Assembly (NCBI RefSeq): GCF_000002425.4
Contig: NC_037273.1
Coordinates: 15,208,795-15,272,794 of the forward strand
Direction of reading: 5' to 3'
From: Physcomitrium patens
Taxonomy: Eukaryota; Streptophyta; Bryopsida; Funariales; Funariaceae
Length of the DNA: 64,000 bases
Shown here: positions 9,901 through 19,000 of the stretch, one piece after another
Layout: each line of letters begins with the position of its first letter
Position numbering within the stretch: position 1 is the first letter of the stretch
Position numbers and translations under genes: made by a program
Notes under the pieces: generated by a model
What the model was told of the DNA's origin: nothing
The model's input: the letters and a program-made list of their open reading frames with translations, nothing else
Database searches by the model: none

Positions 9901-10266
9901 GACGGAATCGGCAGTTTCCGCTATTAGAAACGTACCCAATGGAGTACCCAACTCTTCTGTGATTCCCCCACTCTCAGGTAACGGTCTCAGAAGAAACCCT
10001 GGCCTATTGATCAAATTTTCAGCAAGTGCTCTTGGCAATTTCTCTAACGGTATATACTTCTGAAATATTAGATGTCGATTAGCTCCTGGGTATGGTCGAA
10101 TATGACGACAGGCATGCAACCATGGCTTAATCCAGCTTTGTCTATGATTCCTTTTTAACTTTCTTTGTTGTTCGTTTCGCAACAAATTTCTTGCTTGCGA
10201 TCTCTCTATTCTTTCTCTTGACTGCCGTATTTTCTTTACTGTTAAGTTCTCATTCTTAATAACCAT
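3997..10266 (-). CDS. Element I gag-pol polyprotein (2089 aa)
   Basis: A single ORF encodes gag and pol without a frame change between them. Residues 1-190 are a basic extension. The retrotransposon gag domain is at about 220-335 (around WLPATLKDTAFEWY). Four CCHC-type zinc knuckles lie near residues 500, 525, 655 and 684; the second has the shorter spacing CX2CX3HX4C. The aspartic protease is near 937 (VQVDGGSS). The reverse transcriptase centres on IFLDDF near 1379, RNase H starts near 1525 (YVDASNAAIGSVL), the integrase HHCC finger is at about 1735-1785, and the integrase core has the DDE residues in WGIDFVG, LVSDRGTHF and YHPRANGQTEK (about 1809, 1862, 1902). The C-terminus has a GPY/F-like segment (WHGPYRVIE) and no chromodomain. 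The start is the first Met, 91 bp inside the primer site. A later start at Met 193 is possible. Confidence 0.92.
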   Translation of the reverse strand: MVIKNENLTVKKIRQSRERIERSQARNLLRNEQQRKLKRNHRQSWIKPWLHACRHIRPYPGANRHLIFQKYIPLEKLPRALAENLINRPGFLLRPLPESGGITEELGTPLGTFLIAETADSVKTGSIEWHKLLVNKGQFSVFQNPSFSPPIQPINLFKDNNSKLSRVESSENIFRRDADYINKRLSVTLSNSMTTGGPAVPIAVQMGTVSDRTTSVAPLPTFRGFSGADPDQHLSQFLTACVANNGRTEDIWLRWLPATLKDTAFEWYNRQPVGQFLNWEALKNAFLTRFRPIGFEDRLRGRLMNSKMILGEAVESFYGRVADILSKWPNHQIPEAFILSILINGLHPPELKMFVKEAQPVTISASLDRAKVWEECHYDQFLTACATMIPVQSNYQYPALNGSVGSYPQMIETVAQSSANTQGPVNVTPLQALPPQVTTAYAPYFPYQTHESTLAEKQIISASKDSNEALLLNLTKKMEEMAVNMAKDKEKRQKPTNTRTNVWCSNCQGHGHLVTECPSPSQVLGKCTFCGGKHLTANCWNLQRQQQFSNPTMIPPTPWDVNQVQTGNTFGWHGNQSNRQNRAVNHFQNSTYSEGFVSNPRNYGKEQHGYQPYAPSMPLNQVQPGQPGSFSQPTWNKPSRYIPVETPNMPDGGAKRPLRCFRCRQIGHYANECPNPRASDDYAPVCGNCKQSGHTYQQCNAPFNFNNRDQQIQSPGKMEGINRGPQDSPVNRVECVHTVLTRSQQKGKGPIKHLEDPKAKGQSHPITDQSHSGPETGKVSSLDLVAKPNEVPITESSVPSRTGLFPPQFQEASYPLKDPLGKGSPKEAQSAVPIPSPGRQNKLPHGVKLKPMKRKRALGITLNMEPYDILKDLDAIRPSISMKQLLAVAPECRSTLNSSLTRHRHRNMEVCEVSLNPDPGAPTIDVSIDGVRISGVQVDGGSSVNLMNADTMDALGLEQLVPTTLVLRMADHSRVKPMGILRSVQTIIAGIAYEIDYIVFRLQRSTLSYPILLGRPWLYQAKAKNDWGRGTLTIGKGVDKMVLQMYPVRYHGESQLPVSELTSDEGLSSDDDTEVLSTEANVEAAQHPEVVYQCGGPGEYLIYPKDSENSAYVSIDWKPGYDVHHVSALETGFVTSHMSDIRSNFKSLRELKQSIVADPVCQTINLATTAEPRLIKVYEGIKEQELTCWTDFFLHHKSAFAWTYNDLQSIPADVCEHRIILEENAKPVRQRQHRLNPKYSLMVKEELDKLLAVGFIYPVPNSEWVSPIVMVPKKNGKIRICQDLRKLNAATKKDYFPLPFTDSILDAVAGHECYSFLDGFSGYNQVQIAKEDQLKTTFTTDWSTFAYRVMPFGLCNAPATFQHVMTQAFQDYLRLFMEIFLDDFCTFSTKQDHFHCLGKCLAQCAKFGISLNSEKCQFGVPSGKLLGHIVSSRGIATDPDKVQHIMNLPRPETVSGVRGFVGHVSYYRRFISSFAVICQPLTNLLKKPPSNGTSPLWTKECTVAFEVLKSKLVSAPILVAPCWTKPFHVYVDASNAAIGSVLSQKDDKGFDHPIYYASRQLVAAERNYTTTEREALGMIYSVKKFRHYLLGYPFVFYVDHDALKYLINKPQLSGRIARWVLLLQEFNFTVVVRPGKQHANADHLSRLSNILGNEPVPDDLPDAALFVVDVISPEYSEIIQFLTFHTFPPTFTDKLKKCLILKSAPYTMIRDALYKQGRDGLLRRCIFPSEVQSILTGCHLDSCGGHFAGDSTARKALMAGYWWPTMFSDAHQFVRRCDPCQRIGRPTGTSAMPLVPILAQVPFEKWGIDFVGPIAPASKPSQKRYILVATDYVTKWAEAIATRTDNASTVATFLYENIITRFGCPKELVSDRGTHFINATIAALTTTYEIKHRKTTPYHPRANGQTEKTNGILCKVLTKTISRAGTDWETKLFAALWAYRTAYKVTTHSTPFQLVYGQEAILPIELEVPSLRIALDERLSDTESLHSRLMKLEELDEIWAVALFHMEATQKRRKSYYDSKLRPKCFMPNDLVLLYDSRFNHFSGKFQVRWHGPYRVIEGFSNGSVQLEDFTGHRFSTRINGNRLRLYNT

Positions 10267-10357
10267 ACTCTTTCATTATATTCTTCTGCGACTGCTACCT
10301 ATTTCCCATCTACTTCAACCGGCAGTTAAAACCTAACACTCCATGCTATTATCAATT

Positions 10358-10375
10358 TCCCCGGCAGCGGCGCCA
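10358..10375 (-). other. Primer-binding site of element I, tRNA-Asp type
   Basis: On the minus strand, three bases inside the 5' LTR, the sequence is TGGCGCCGCTGCCGGGGA. It is complementary to the 3' end (including CCA) of plant tRNA-Asp(GUC) at 17 of 18 positions. tRNA-Asp priming is known for Athila-like elements. Confidence 0.85.
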
Positions 10376-10378
10376 AAA

Positions 10379-11087
10379 TGTGATTGTCGTTTTACTTACT
10401 CTAACTTATCTAATCAGAGTAAACCTGTATAGGGGAATTCGAACACAGGGAAAGAATACCGCATGAGCTTACACGTTAGGGTCACACAATTAACTGTATT
10501 CTGCACTACTTAAAACATCCAGGAAACACTACAATGCTTTCCACTTCCTAATAATACTCCACCATCACTGATAACAACAACATGTAATCCCGCACTATCC
10601 TAAATGACAGGACATAATCATACTATAATCCAAATTCTGGAGTTCTTCACCATTAACTGCCTTCACATTACAGTGTTTCACACAAACACAGACTCATTAT
10701 CTCTGCTGAACTACATTCAGATTTCAGCATTCAATCTCTCTTCTTCTCATTCAATAACATATAATTCCATTCACACTTTCATTCCATGATTCACTTCACA
10801 ATATTCAGAAACTCTCAATACTCTTATTTCAAAGAACATAACAACAAAAGAAAAGAGGTAGCACCAAGCTTACCCCGGCTCACACTATCACAGTAATGGC
10901 CCCTACTTCCTCTCTCCCATCCTCCTTATGCTACCACGAGATACCAACTGCTACATCTCTAATGAAAACTGCTTTTCCTAACTATTCATCCATTTTATCT
11001 ACTAAACTACCTTTTCAACAGTCATCTATCCCTGTTTACACTATGAACTAAGTATCTACAATTCAACAAATAACTACTTATTCTACA
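10379..11087 (-). repeat. 5' LTR of element I (709 bp)
   Basis: Partner of 1191-1899 with the same length and ends. It lies next to the primer site, so it is the 5' LTR on the minus strand. The promoter cannot be placed with confidence. Confidence 0.95.
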
Positions 11088-11092
11088 CTATC
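11088..11092. repeat. Target-site duplication of element I, right copy (CTATC)
   Basis: Identical to 1186-1190. Sequence of chromovirus A resumes here. Confidence 0.9.
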
Positions 11093-11199
11093 TCTTGGCT
11101 ATCCATATCAGAAGACCAAACTATGGCTTCTAAAAAAAAAAAAAAATTATCTTGGAAAAAATAACTACATCAACTACGAATTTTGGTGGTGCTCTCCCC

Positions 11200-12420
11200 C
11201 TTTCTTATATTCTAGGATGAGCAAGCTTCAGAAGGAAGCTATCGTCAAACCGGCTTAGATTTATGAGGATGTTGTTGATTAAACTCCTGTACCTTTTGCG
11301 ACGCATTAGTGAGATTTTCAGCTGGCTCTCACGTTCGCTCATTAATATCGTAGCCGCACCAATGAACAAGATACTCCAACTTGCCCCACCCTCGCCAAGA
11401 ACCCCACACTTTTTCAACCTCGTATTCCTCGTTGTTCAGGATCTCAATACTAGGTGGCGAACATTGCACTCTTCCAGGAAAAGATGACTCTCGATAAGGC
11501 TCCAACAAAGAAACATGAAAGATTGGATGTATCTTCATAGAGGCCGGTAATTCCAGACGCTACGCCACTAGATTGATTTGCTTTTGGATGATAAATGGTC
11601 CCAATCTTTGATAGTCCAACTTATCACATGGTCGTTTAGTCTTGATATTCCGTCGAAGAAGCCATGCTTTATCTCTAATTTTGAAAGTAGGTGCTTGATT
11701 CTGAAATCTATTTGCAGACGCCTTGTAGGATTCTTGAGCGGATTGTAATTGAAGCTTCAACGTATTTTGAAGCTCTGATAGTTGTTTCGGAAATCCTTCA
11801 GCTGCTGGATTGTTATTTATTCATGGACTCAATAAATCAAGCTTCGGATGATACCCATAGTTGGAAAAGAATGGTGTGTATTGAGTTGACGCATGGAGGG
11901 TGTTATATGCAAACTCGACTAGCGACAAATATGTGGTCCAATTGTCTTGCTAATAGTTGATGCTGCATTGTAAGTATTGTTCCAAGACTTGGTTCACCTA
12001 TTCCGTTTGACCGTCAGTTTGAGGATGAAAAGCCGAAGAAAGCTTGATATCCACCTTCAGTATCTCAAAGAGAGATCTCCAAAACTTTGATACGCACTGG
12101 GTTCCTTGATCTGATACGATATCATCTGATAGTCCATGATATCGATACACATTATCGAGAAAGAGCCTTGCTGTGACTTCACTGGATGATGTCTTCTTGC
12201 AAGGGACAAAGTGCGCCATCTTTGTAAGCCGATCTATCATGACAAAGATGCTGTCAAATGAGTTTAAAGATGGTAGGTCCATGATGAAGTCCATGGAAAT
12301 TGAAGATCATGGTCGACGTGGAATCGACAATGGCTGTAGGAGTCCATAAGGGCGATGCCGAGGATTCTTGGATCTTGAATAGATGTCGCAGGAGAGGACA
12401 AAATCTTTCACATCCTTTCA
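11200..12420 (-). pseudogene. Chromovirus A integrase core and chromodomain
   Basis: On the minus strand 12294-11998 encodes the integrase core with the typical MDFIMDLP, SDQGTQ and HPQTDGQTE blocks. 11760-11560 gives the GPY/F-side segment (NIKTKRPCDKLDYQRLGPF). 11538-11329 gives a chromodomain (EVEKV...LEYLVHWCGYDINERT). A chromodomain after integrase defines the chromovirus branch of Ty3/gypsy and directs integration to modified chromatin in studied members. The copy is broken at several points. Confidence 0.85.
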
Positions 12421-14243
12421 CATTTGGGACCACCAAAAATCTTGAGAAATAAGCTCCAAGGTCTTGTTGAATCCAAAATATCCCGTAGCTGGAAAATCGT
12501 GGCAAGATTGAAGAACTCGGAGTCGTGCTGGTCCTTTTGAGATATATAACCGCTCCTCAAAGTATAAAAGATCTCCTTCCACCTTGAACTTGTCGTCATT
12601 GGCACGCTGCTTAATATCAATGGCTACTGAATCTTCAATGGTCACAGCACGTAACTGATTCAGGAAGTCAGCATCAATTGGCACAATAGTAGCGCAAAGC
12701 TGAAATTGCTCTAGCTTCAACAATGTCGTACATTGTTGATCAAGCGCTGCTTCTCCAGCCTTTGGTACAAGATACGATCTTCTCGACAAGACATCAAATA
12801 GTCCTTGCTGCTTTCGAGATCGATAAGTGATAACAAAATCGAACCTAGATAGCAACATATTCTACCGAGCTTGACGTCAATTTAGAACTCAAGCCGACAT
12901 GAAATACTCCAAATTCTTGTGATCTGTGTATATAGTCATTGGATGTACAGCTCCTTCAAGAAAGTGAATCAATTCTTGGAAAGAATCCACTATAGCAAGA
13001 AGTTCCTTATCGTGGATCTCATAATTGATTTCAGTAGCAGAGAACTTTCGAGAATAGAATGCAACCGGATAGAGCTTCTTGTCTTCTCCCATTTGTGAAA
13101 GTACAGCTCCCAAAGCAAAATCTGAAGCATCAGTTTCCAAATAAAAGGCCTTTGTAAAGTCTGGACGTACCAAGATTGAAGCCGTAATAAATGCGGTCTT
13201 CAGGTCTTGAAACGCCTTCTCCACTAGCGCTTCCCATTCCAGCTTATCCTTGCATATTAACCGAGTGACAGAAGCAGCAACTTAAGAGTAATTCTTGATG
13301 AAGATCCGATAGAAATTGGCAAAACCAAGAAAGCATTGTATGTCTCTAACCGTCTTTGGAACCTCCCAAGACACGATTGCTTCCACCTTCTTGGGATCCA
13401 TCTTCAAGCCTTCCGTAGTCACAATGAAGTCCAGAAATTCTATTTCTATTTGGTGAAATAAACACTTCTCTAACTTGGCATATAGTCCTCGATCGTGTAG
13501 TTTCTCCAAGACCAAACGAACGTGCATTTCATGCTCTTCCTCGTTTTTGGAGAATATCAAAATATCATTCAAATAGATGACAACAAAATCGTCAAGGTGC
13601 TCTCGGACAATATCATTCATCATATGTTGAAAGACCGCTGGAGCATTTCACATTTGGGACCACCAAAAATCTTGAGAAATAAGCTCCAAGATCTTGTTAA
13701 ATCCAAAATGTCCCGCAGCTGGAAAATCATGGCAAGATTGAAGAACTCGGAGTCGTGCTGGTCCTTTTGAGATATATAACCGCTCCTCAAAGTATAAAAG
13801 ATCTCGTTCCACCTTAAACTTGTCGTCATTCGCACGCTGCTTAATATCAATGGCTACTGAATCTTCAATGGTCACAGCACGTACCTGATTCAGGAAGTCA
13901 GCATCAATTGGCACAATAGTAGCGCAAAGCTGAAATTACTCTAGCTTCAACAATGTCATACATTGATGATCAAACGCTGCTTCTCCAGCCTTTGGTACAA
14001 GATACGATCTCCTCGATAAGGCGTCAGATAGTCCTTGCTGCTTTCCAGGTTGATAAGTGATAATAAAATCGAACCTAGATAGCAACATACTTCATCGAGC
14101 TTGACATCGATTTAGTACTCAAGCCGATATGAAATACTCCAAATTCTTGTGATCTGTGTATACGGTCACTTGGTAGGCAGTTCCTTCAAGAAAGTGACGC
14201 CATTCTTGAAAAGAATCCACAAAAGCAAGAAGTTCCTTATTGT
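12408..14243 (-). pseudogene. Chromovirus A RT, RNase H and integrase zinc-finger segment, partly present twice
   Basis: Two homologous blocks are seen: 12408-12900 and 13649-14243 both encode the RNase H end and the integrase HHCC region (DFPATGYFGFNKTLELISQDFWWSQM). Between them 12889-13623 encodes RT and RNase H ([44 protein letters not shown]). So a pol segment of about 1.2 kb is repeated in tandem inside A, its first copy being interrupted by B. The two copies differ at scattered sites, so the repeat is not recent, or joined two different family members. Broken. Confidence 0.75.
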
Positions 14244-14248
14244 GGAGC
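14244..14248. repeat. Target-site duplication of element B, left copy (GGAGC)
   Basis: Identical to 20683-20687 on the far side of element B. Confidence 0.88.
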
Positions 14249-14592
14249 TGTCACGGCCATAATCATGTAAGCTAATAATTACATATAGAAATAGGTAGAA
14301 GTAAGTAAAAGTAGATAAAAATAAGTTAATTCTATAATATTTAATATAGAAGCTTCCTAGAAACTTCCTAGATGCTGCTTTGACTTCATAGGTGTCTTTA
14401 ATTGACTTTTTGGATTAGAAACGTGGTCAACAAGTTGGCCATGTGCCACACATATTGTTAGCTTGAAGATCAAGCTAACTATGTGGCCCTCACGTAGAAA
14501 AACTTGCCTTGTAAGTTAAGTCATGTGTCCTACAAAGTCAACACATATTAGAGGTCCTATAGAACGTCGCCACGTAGCCCCTAGTTAGATAG

Positions 14593-14600
14593 TATATATA
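14593..14600 (+). promoter_or_regulatory. TATA box of LTR B
   Basis: TATATATA, 31 nt upstream of the ACTCTTGTCAA motif at 14624-14634. The same box is present in the 3' LTR, in both LTRs of C, in the solo LTR in E and in LTR F. Confidence 0.75.
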
Positions 14601-14602
14601 GA

Positions 14603-14632
14603 GACAAGAGTGAAGGCTTCTTCACTCTTGTC
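14603..14632 (+). promoter_or_regulatory. Perfect 30-bp palindrome at the predicted transcript start
   Basis: GACAAGAGTGAAG, loop GCTT, CTTCACTCTTGTC: a 13-bp perfect inverted repeat. Its right arm contains the 11-nt motif (14624-14634) that pairs with the primer site; its left arm has the same sequence as the primer site. The palindrome is kept in weaker form in the solo LTR at 29924-30471, in the 3' LTR of C and in LTR F. Confidence 0.7.
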
Positions 14633-14802
14633 AACTCCTTTCTTGCTTCTAGTCCAGGTTCAAGAGTCTTTAGTTTCTTGTCTTGTGGCAATAGCCATTC
14701 CAGTTTCCTTTTAATATACCTACTTGTTTATATTTTGACTTATTATATCGAGATAGCTTTTTTTTATATATTTTCCCTCATCGAGTCTTTGTCCTTGACA
14801 GA

Positions 14803-14813
14803 TTGACAAGAGT
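14803..14813 (+). other. Self-complementary primer-binding site of element B
   Basis: TTGACAAGAGT lies two bases inside the 5' LTR and is the exact reverse complement of ACTCTTGTCAA at 14624-14634 (and 20506-20516 in the 3' LTR). The two spacer bases GA fit the bases integrase would trim. Tf1-type elements prime reverse transcription by folding the first 11 nt of their own RNA onto such a site. No tRNA match fits at this position. A tRNA-iMet-like TATCAGAGC occurs further in, at 14824-14832. Confidence 0.7.
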
Positions 14814-15011
14814 ACACTTACAATATCAGAGCTTTGTTTTTCTTGAGTGAGAGTAGATTACCCCTTTCTCTTGAGAAGACATAAGCGTATTAGAAGTTTG
14901 CGGATTACCCACTTCTAAACTAATATTGTTCTTAGTATCTTCTTTGTTATCAAGTCTTTCTTTTCTTTTGTCTTGAGCAGTATCAAACAAATTTTTCTTC
15001 TTAGTGTCATT

Positions 15012-15941
15012 ATGGTAGAGCTTGTTGAAATGAAGAGTGCAATGGCACAAATGCAAGAGCAAATGAGGGAGTTAATGCTTGCGATGCATCAACTCAATTC
15101 ACCAACACATGAAAGAACAAGAATAGCAGAAAGTGGGGATATAGAGATGATCGGAGCTGCTTCAACATCTACAACAAATCACGTTCCTTCTCCAATTGTA
15201 CAACACCCTGTAAGCACTAGAGAACCAAGAATTGCCTTACCCGAGAAATTTGATGGTACGAGATCTAAATTTCGAGAGTTCATCAATCAAGTACAATTGG
15301 CAATTGAACTTCAACCGCAAAGCTATCCAACTCCAGGATCACAAGTCAGGTTTATTGGCACTCTACTTTCTGGTTCTGCATTATCATAGTTTTCGTCTTT
15401 TCTTGAACAACGAAATCCAATATTGGACAATTTGGAAGCTTTTTTGGCGGAGTTTCGATCTATGTATGGTGAACACGATGTAACTCATGTTGCAACAAAT
15501 AAGATCCGAATTCTGCGATAAGAAAATCGCTCAGTAACAGTGTATGCTTCACAATTTCAACAACTTGCAATTGACATCAAGTGGGATGATGCTGCACTCA
15601 TTAGTCAATTTCTTTATGGATTGCAATACGAAGTAAAGAAATTGATGCTCAACTTAGCTGATCCTCAAACTTTGAGTCAAGCAATCGATTTTGCGGTAAA
15701 ATATGATAATCGACTTTTCGAATTTCGATCTGAGAATCATTCACGGGAACCTCAATGTTATTACTCAATGGCAACATCAACATCTTTGCCAAACATACAT
15801 TCGGAAGTAGAAGACATGCAAATTGACGTGGTACGTTTTAAACCCCTAATTGAGCAAGAAAAGATTCGTCGTCGTCAAGAAGGATTATGTTTATATTGCG
15901 GAGAACCTAAGCACACTGCTCAACATTGTCCAAAGAAGTGA
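15012..15941 (+). pseudogene. Element B gag
   Basis: The N-terminus is a coiled-coil-like segment (MVELVEMKSAMAQMQEQMREL), followed by the gag core (LPEKFDGTRSKFREFINQV...) and one CCHC zinc knuckle near the end (CLYCGEPKHTAQHC). The start Met at 15012 matches the start seen in C (minus strand near 28370). Gag forms the particle and binds RNA. The copy is broken. Confidence 0.85.
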
Positions 15942-16021
15942 CGCAACTATAAAATGAGGGGTACGACGGTCAAAGAAAACAACATGTCGGAAAACGAATT
16001 CGTCCAGCTACAATAGGGACC

Positions 16022-19000
16022 ATGCAGCTGGAACCTTGTACAATTCCTAATGAAGGTCCTATCCTCTCCTCAGAACCCTCTCCTTGTTTTATAATAGACT
16101 TATATTTAGGACCTAAGAATTACAAAGCCTCTGCTTTATTAGATTCAGGAGCCTCAGCATGTTTTTTAGATGAACAATTTGTTAAAAGTCGTAAAATACC
16201 TTTTGTACAGAAACCTAAACCAGTACATGTAGAAGTCATAGATGGTCGTCCCTTGTCTTCTGGAGATGTCACTCATGAAACTCATCCTATAAAAGTAACA
16301 ATAGACGGTCATGATAGCTACATAGCTTTTAACATAATTAAATCCCCGTCCAATCCAGTTATTTTAGGTTTATCCTGGCTAGAAAAATATAACCCTCGAA
16401 TAGATTGGAATTCGCATAAACTTGACTTTTCCCAGAGCGTTATTAATAGTTCTACTAACCAAGTAAAAAATTATAAGTCTAGTATAGTAAAACCCGTATT
16501 GATAGGTGCAAAAGCATTTATACACGCAGCAAAAGAAGGATCAACTTTTGCTATTTATGCTGCACCTATTTCTGAAAACGTAAAGACTTCAAGTGGCATT
16601 CCAAGTCAATATCAAGAGTATCAAGATGTTTTTGAGAAAAAGAATGCAGATATTCTTCCTGAGCATCGTCCATATGATTGTTCAATCGACCTCAAGGAAG
16701 GAACTCAGCCACCATTTGGACCAATTTACAGTTTATCGCAAGATGAGATGGCTGAACTCAAGACATATATTGACGAGAATTTAGCGAAGAATTTCATACG
16801 CCATTCAAAATCTCCAGCAGGAGCTCCAATTCTATTCGTAAAGAAAAAAGATGGATCTTTACGAATGTGTGTTGATTATCGAGGACTCAATAAGATCACA
16901 ATCAAGAACAGGTATCCATTACCTTTGATATCAGGACTCCTTGACCAGTTGAATCAAGCTAAGATCTATACAAAAATAGATCTAAGAGGAGCATATAATC
17001 TAGTACGGATCAAAGAAGGAGATGAATGGAAGACTGCGTTTCGAACCAGGTATGGATATTTCAAATATAATGTCATGCCCTTTGGACTCACGAATGCACC
17101 AGCTGCTTTTCAACATCTCACGAATGCACCAGCAGCTTTTCAACATCTCATGAATGATGTATTTCGTGAATTCTTAGACAATTTTGTCGTCTGCTATCTA
17201 GACGATATCCTGATCTATTCTAAGAACGTCGAAGAATATGAAATATCTATTCTAAGAACGTCGAAGAATATGAAATACATGTTCGTCAAGTATTACAAAA
17301 ACTTAGAGATGCAAGATTGTACGCCAAGATGGAAAAGTGTGTATTTTATACTACTCAAGTTGACTTTTTAGGATACATCATTTCAAATGATGGTCTCATG
17401 ATGGATTCTAAGAAAGTCCAAACAATCATGGATTGGAAGATTCCAAGGACAGTAAGAGATGTCCAATGTTTCTTGGGATTTGCCAATTACTATCGGATCT
17501 TCATCAAAGATTTCTCACGAGTTGCAGCTCCACTTATACGCTTGACTAGTAAAAATAAATTTCAATGGAATCAAGAAGCGGAAGCAGCATTTGAAGCCTT
17601 GAAGACATCGTTTGTCTCTGCACCAATCTTATATCGTGTTGACTTTTCCAAGGCATTTTTTATGGAAACAGATGCATCAGATTTTGCCTTGGGTGCAGTT
17701 CTATCACAAATGGGAACAGATGACAAACTTCATCCGATAGCTTTTCATTCAAGAAAATTCTCTGTAGCCGAGATCAATTATGAGATCCACGATAAAGAAC
17801 TTCTTGCGATCGTGGATTCCTTTCAAGAATGGTGTCATTATCTAGAAGGCGCTTCTAGTCCAGTCACTGTGTATACAGATCACAAGAACCTCGAGTATTT
17901 CATGTCAACACGCGTGTTGAATCGTCGTCAAGCTCGTTGGAGTATGTCTTTGTCAAGATTCGAGTTCATTATCACTTATCGGCCAGGAAAACAACAAGGT
18001 TTGTCCGATGCCCTATCTAGACGTTCTTATTTTGCACCAAAAGAAGGAGATGCAGCTTTTGAGCAACAAAGAACGGTCCTCTTGAAACCGGAGCAATTTC
18101 ATCTCCGAGCAATGAAATCAACATTGACTGTTGATTCAACTTTTCTCAAGTAAATCCAGTCCAGTATGTCCTCAGACCCTCTTGTTCATGATGTCGAGAA
18201 TAATTCTTCCAAGTCTCATGATCCTTCTAAGTTCGAGTTCAAGAATAATCTATTATATTTTGAAGGACGCCTATATGTTCCAGAAGGAGAAGCACGTTTA
18301 CGTGTTCTTCAAGCACATCATGACTTTCCAGCAGCAGGGCACTTTGGATATAATAAGACTTTGGAACTCATATCAAGAGATTTTTGGTGGCCACAAATGT
18401 GGAAGTCAGTCAAAGACTTTGTACAATCATGTGATATTTGTTCAAGATCAAAAATTCCTCGTCATCGACCTTACGGACTTCTTCAGCCATTACCTATACC
18501 AGAACAACCATGGTCTTCTGTTTCTATGGATTTCATCACAGATCTTCCAAGCTCAAGATCTTATGATTCTATATTTGTGATAGTAGATTGTTTCACCAAG
18601 ATGGCACACTTTGTGCCATGTACAAAATCTATCACAGGTGAAGAAACAGCTAAGCTTTTCATTGATAATATCTATCGCTATCATGGATTACCTAAAGATA
18701 TCATATCGGATAGGGGAACTCAATTTGTGTCAAGATTCTGGAGGACCCTTTTCAAGATTTTAAAAGTGGACATAAAGCTATCTTCGGCTTTCCATCCTCA
18801 AACTGATGGACAAACAGAGCGGGTAAACCAAGTCTTGGAGCAGTATTTAAGGTGTATTATCAACTACCAACAAGATGATTGGATAACCCTTCTGCCATTG
18901 GCAGAGTTTGCTTATAATAATACGATACATTCTTCCATGCAACAAACACCTTTCTTTGCCAATTATGGCTATCATCCACGACTTGATACTTTTGATTTTT

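Larger units (their letters stand above)
1191..11087 (-). mobile_element. Element I: whole-looking Ty3/gypsy LTR retrotransposon, non-chromoviral
   Basis: A 9.9-kb element on the minus strand: 5' LTR 10379-11087, tRNA-Asp-type primer site, one uninterrupted gag-pol ORF, an extra coiled-coil ORF, purine tract, 3' LTR 1191-1899. The LTRs are both 709 bp and differ at about 8 places by eye (about 1.1 percent). A 5-bp target duplication CTATC flanks it. Pol order is protease, RT, RNase H, integrase, which is Ty3/gypsy. The C-terminus has no chromodomain and there is an extra ORF downstream of pol, which points to the non-chromoviral plant branch (Athila/Tat/Phygy/Selgy); the exact lineage is inference. 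It looks whole and is the youngest element here. It inserted into chromovirus A, at the 5' end of its small extra ORF. Confidence 0.92.
14249..14800 (+). repeat. 5' LTR of element B (552 bp)
   Basis: Starts TGTCACGG and ends CTTGACA. It contains a perfect inverted repeat GTTAGCTTGA / TCAAGCTAAC at 14457-14466 and 14470-14479, a TATA box at 14593-14600 and the 30-bp palindrome at 14603-14632. From the likely transcript start near 14624, U3 is about 375 bp and R plus U5 about 177 bp. Two GAAnnTTC blocks at 14349-14367 resemble heat-shock elements, with a 3-bp rather than 2-bp gap between them. Confidence 0.93.
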
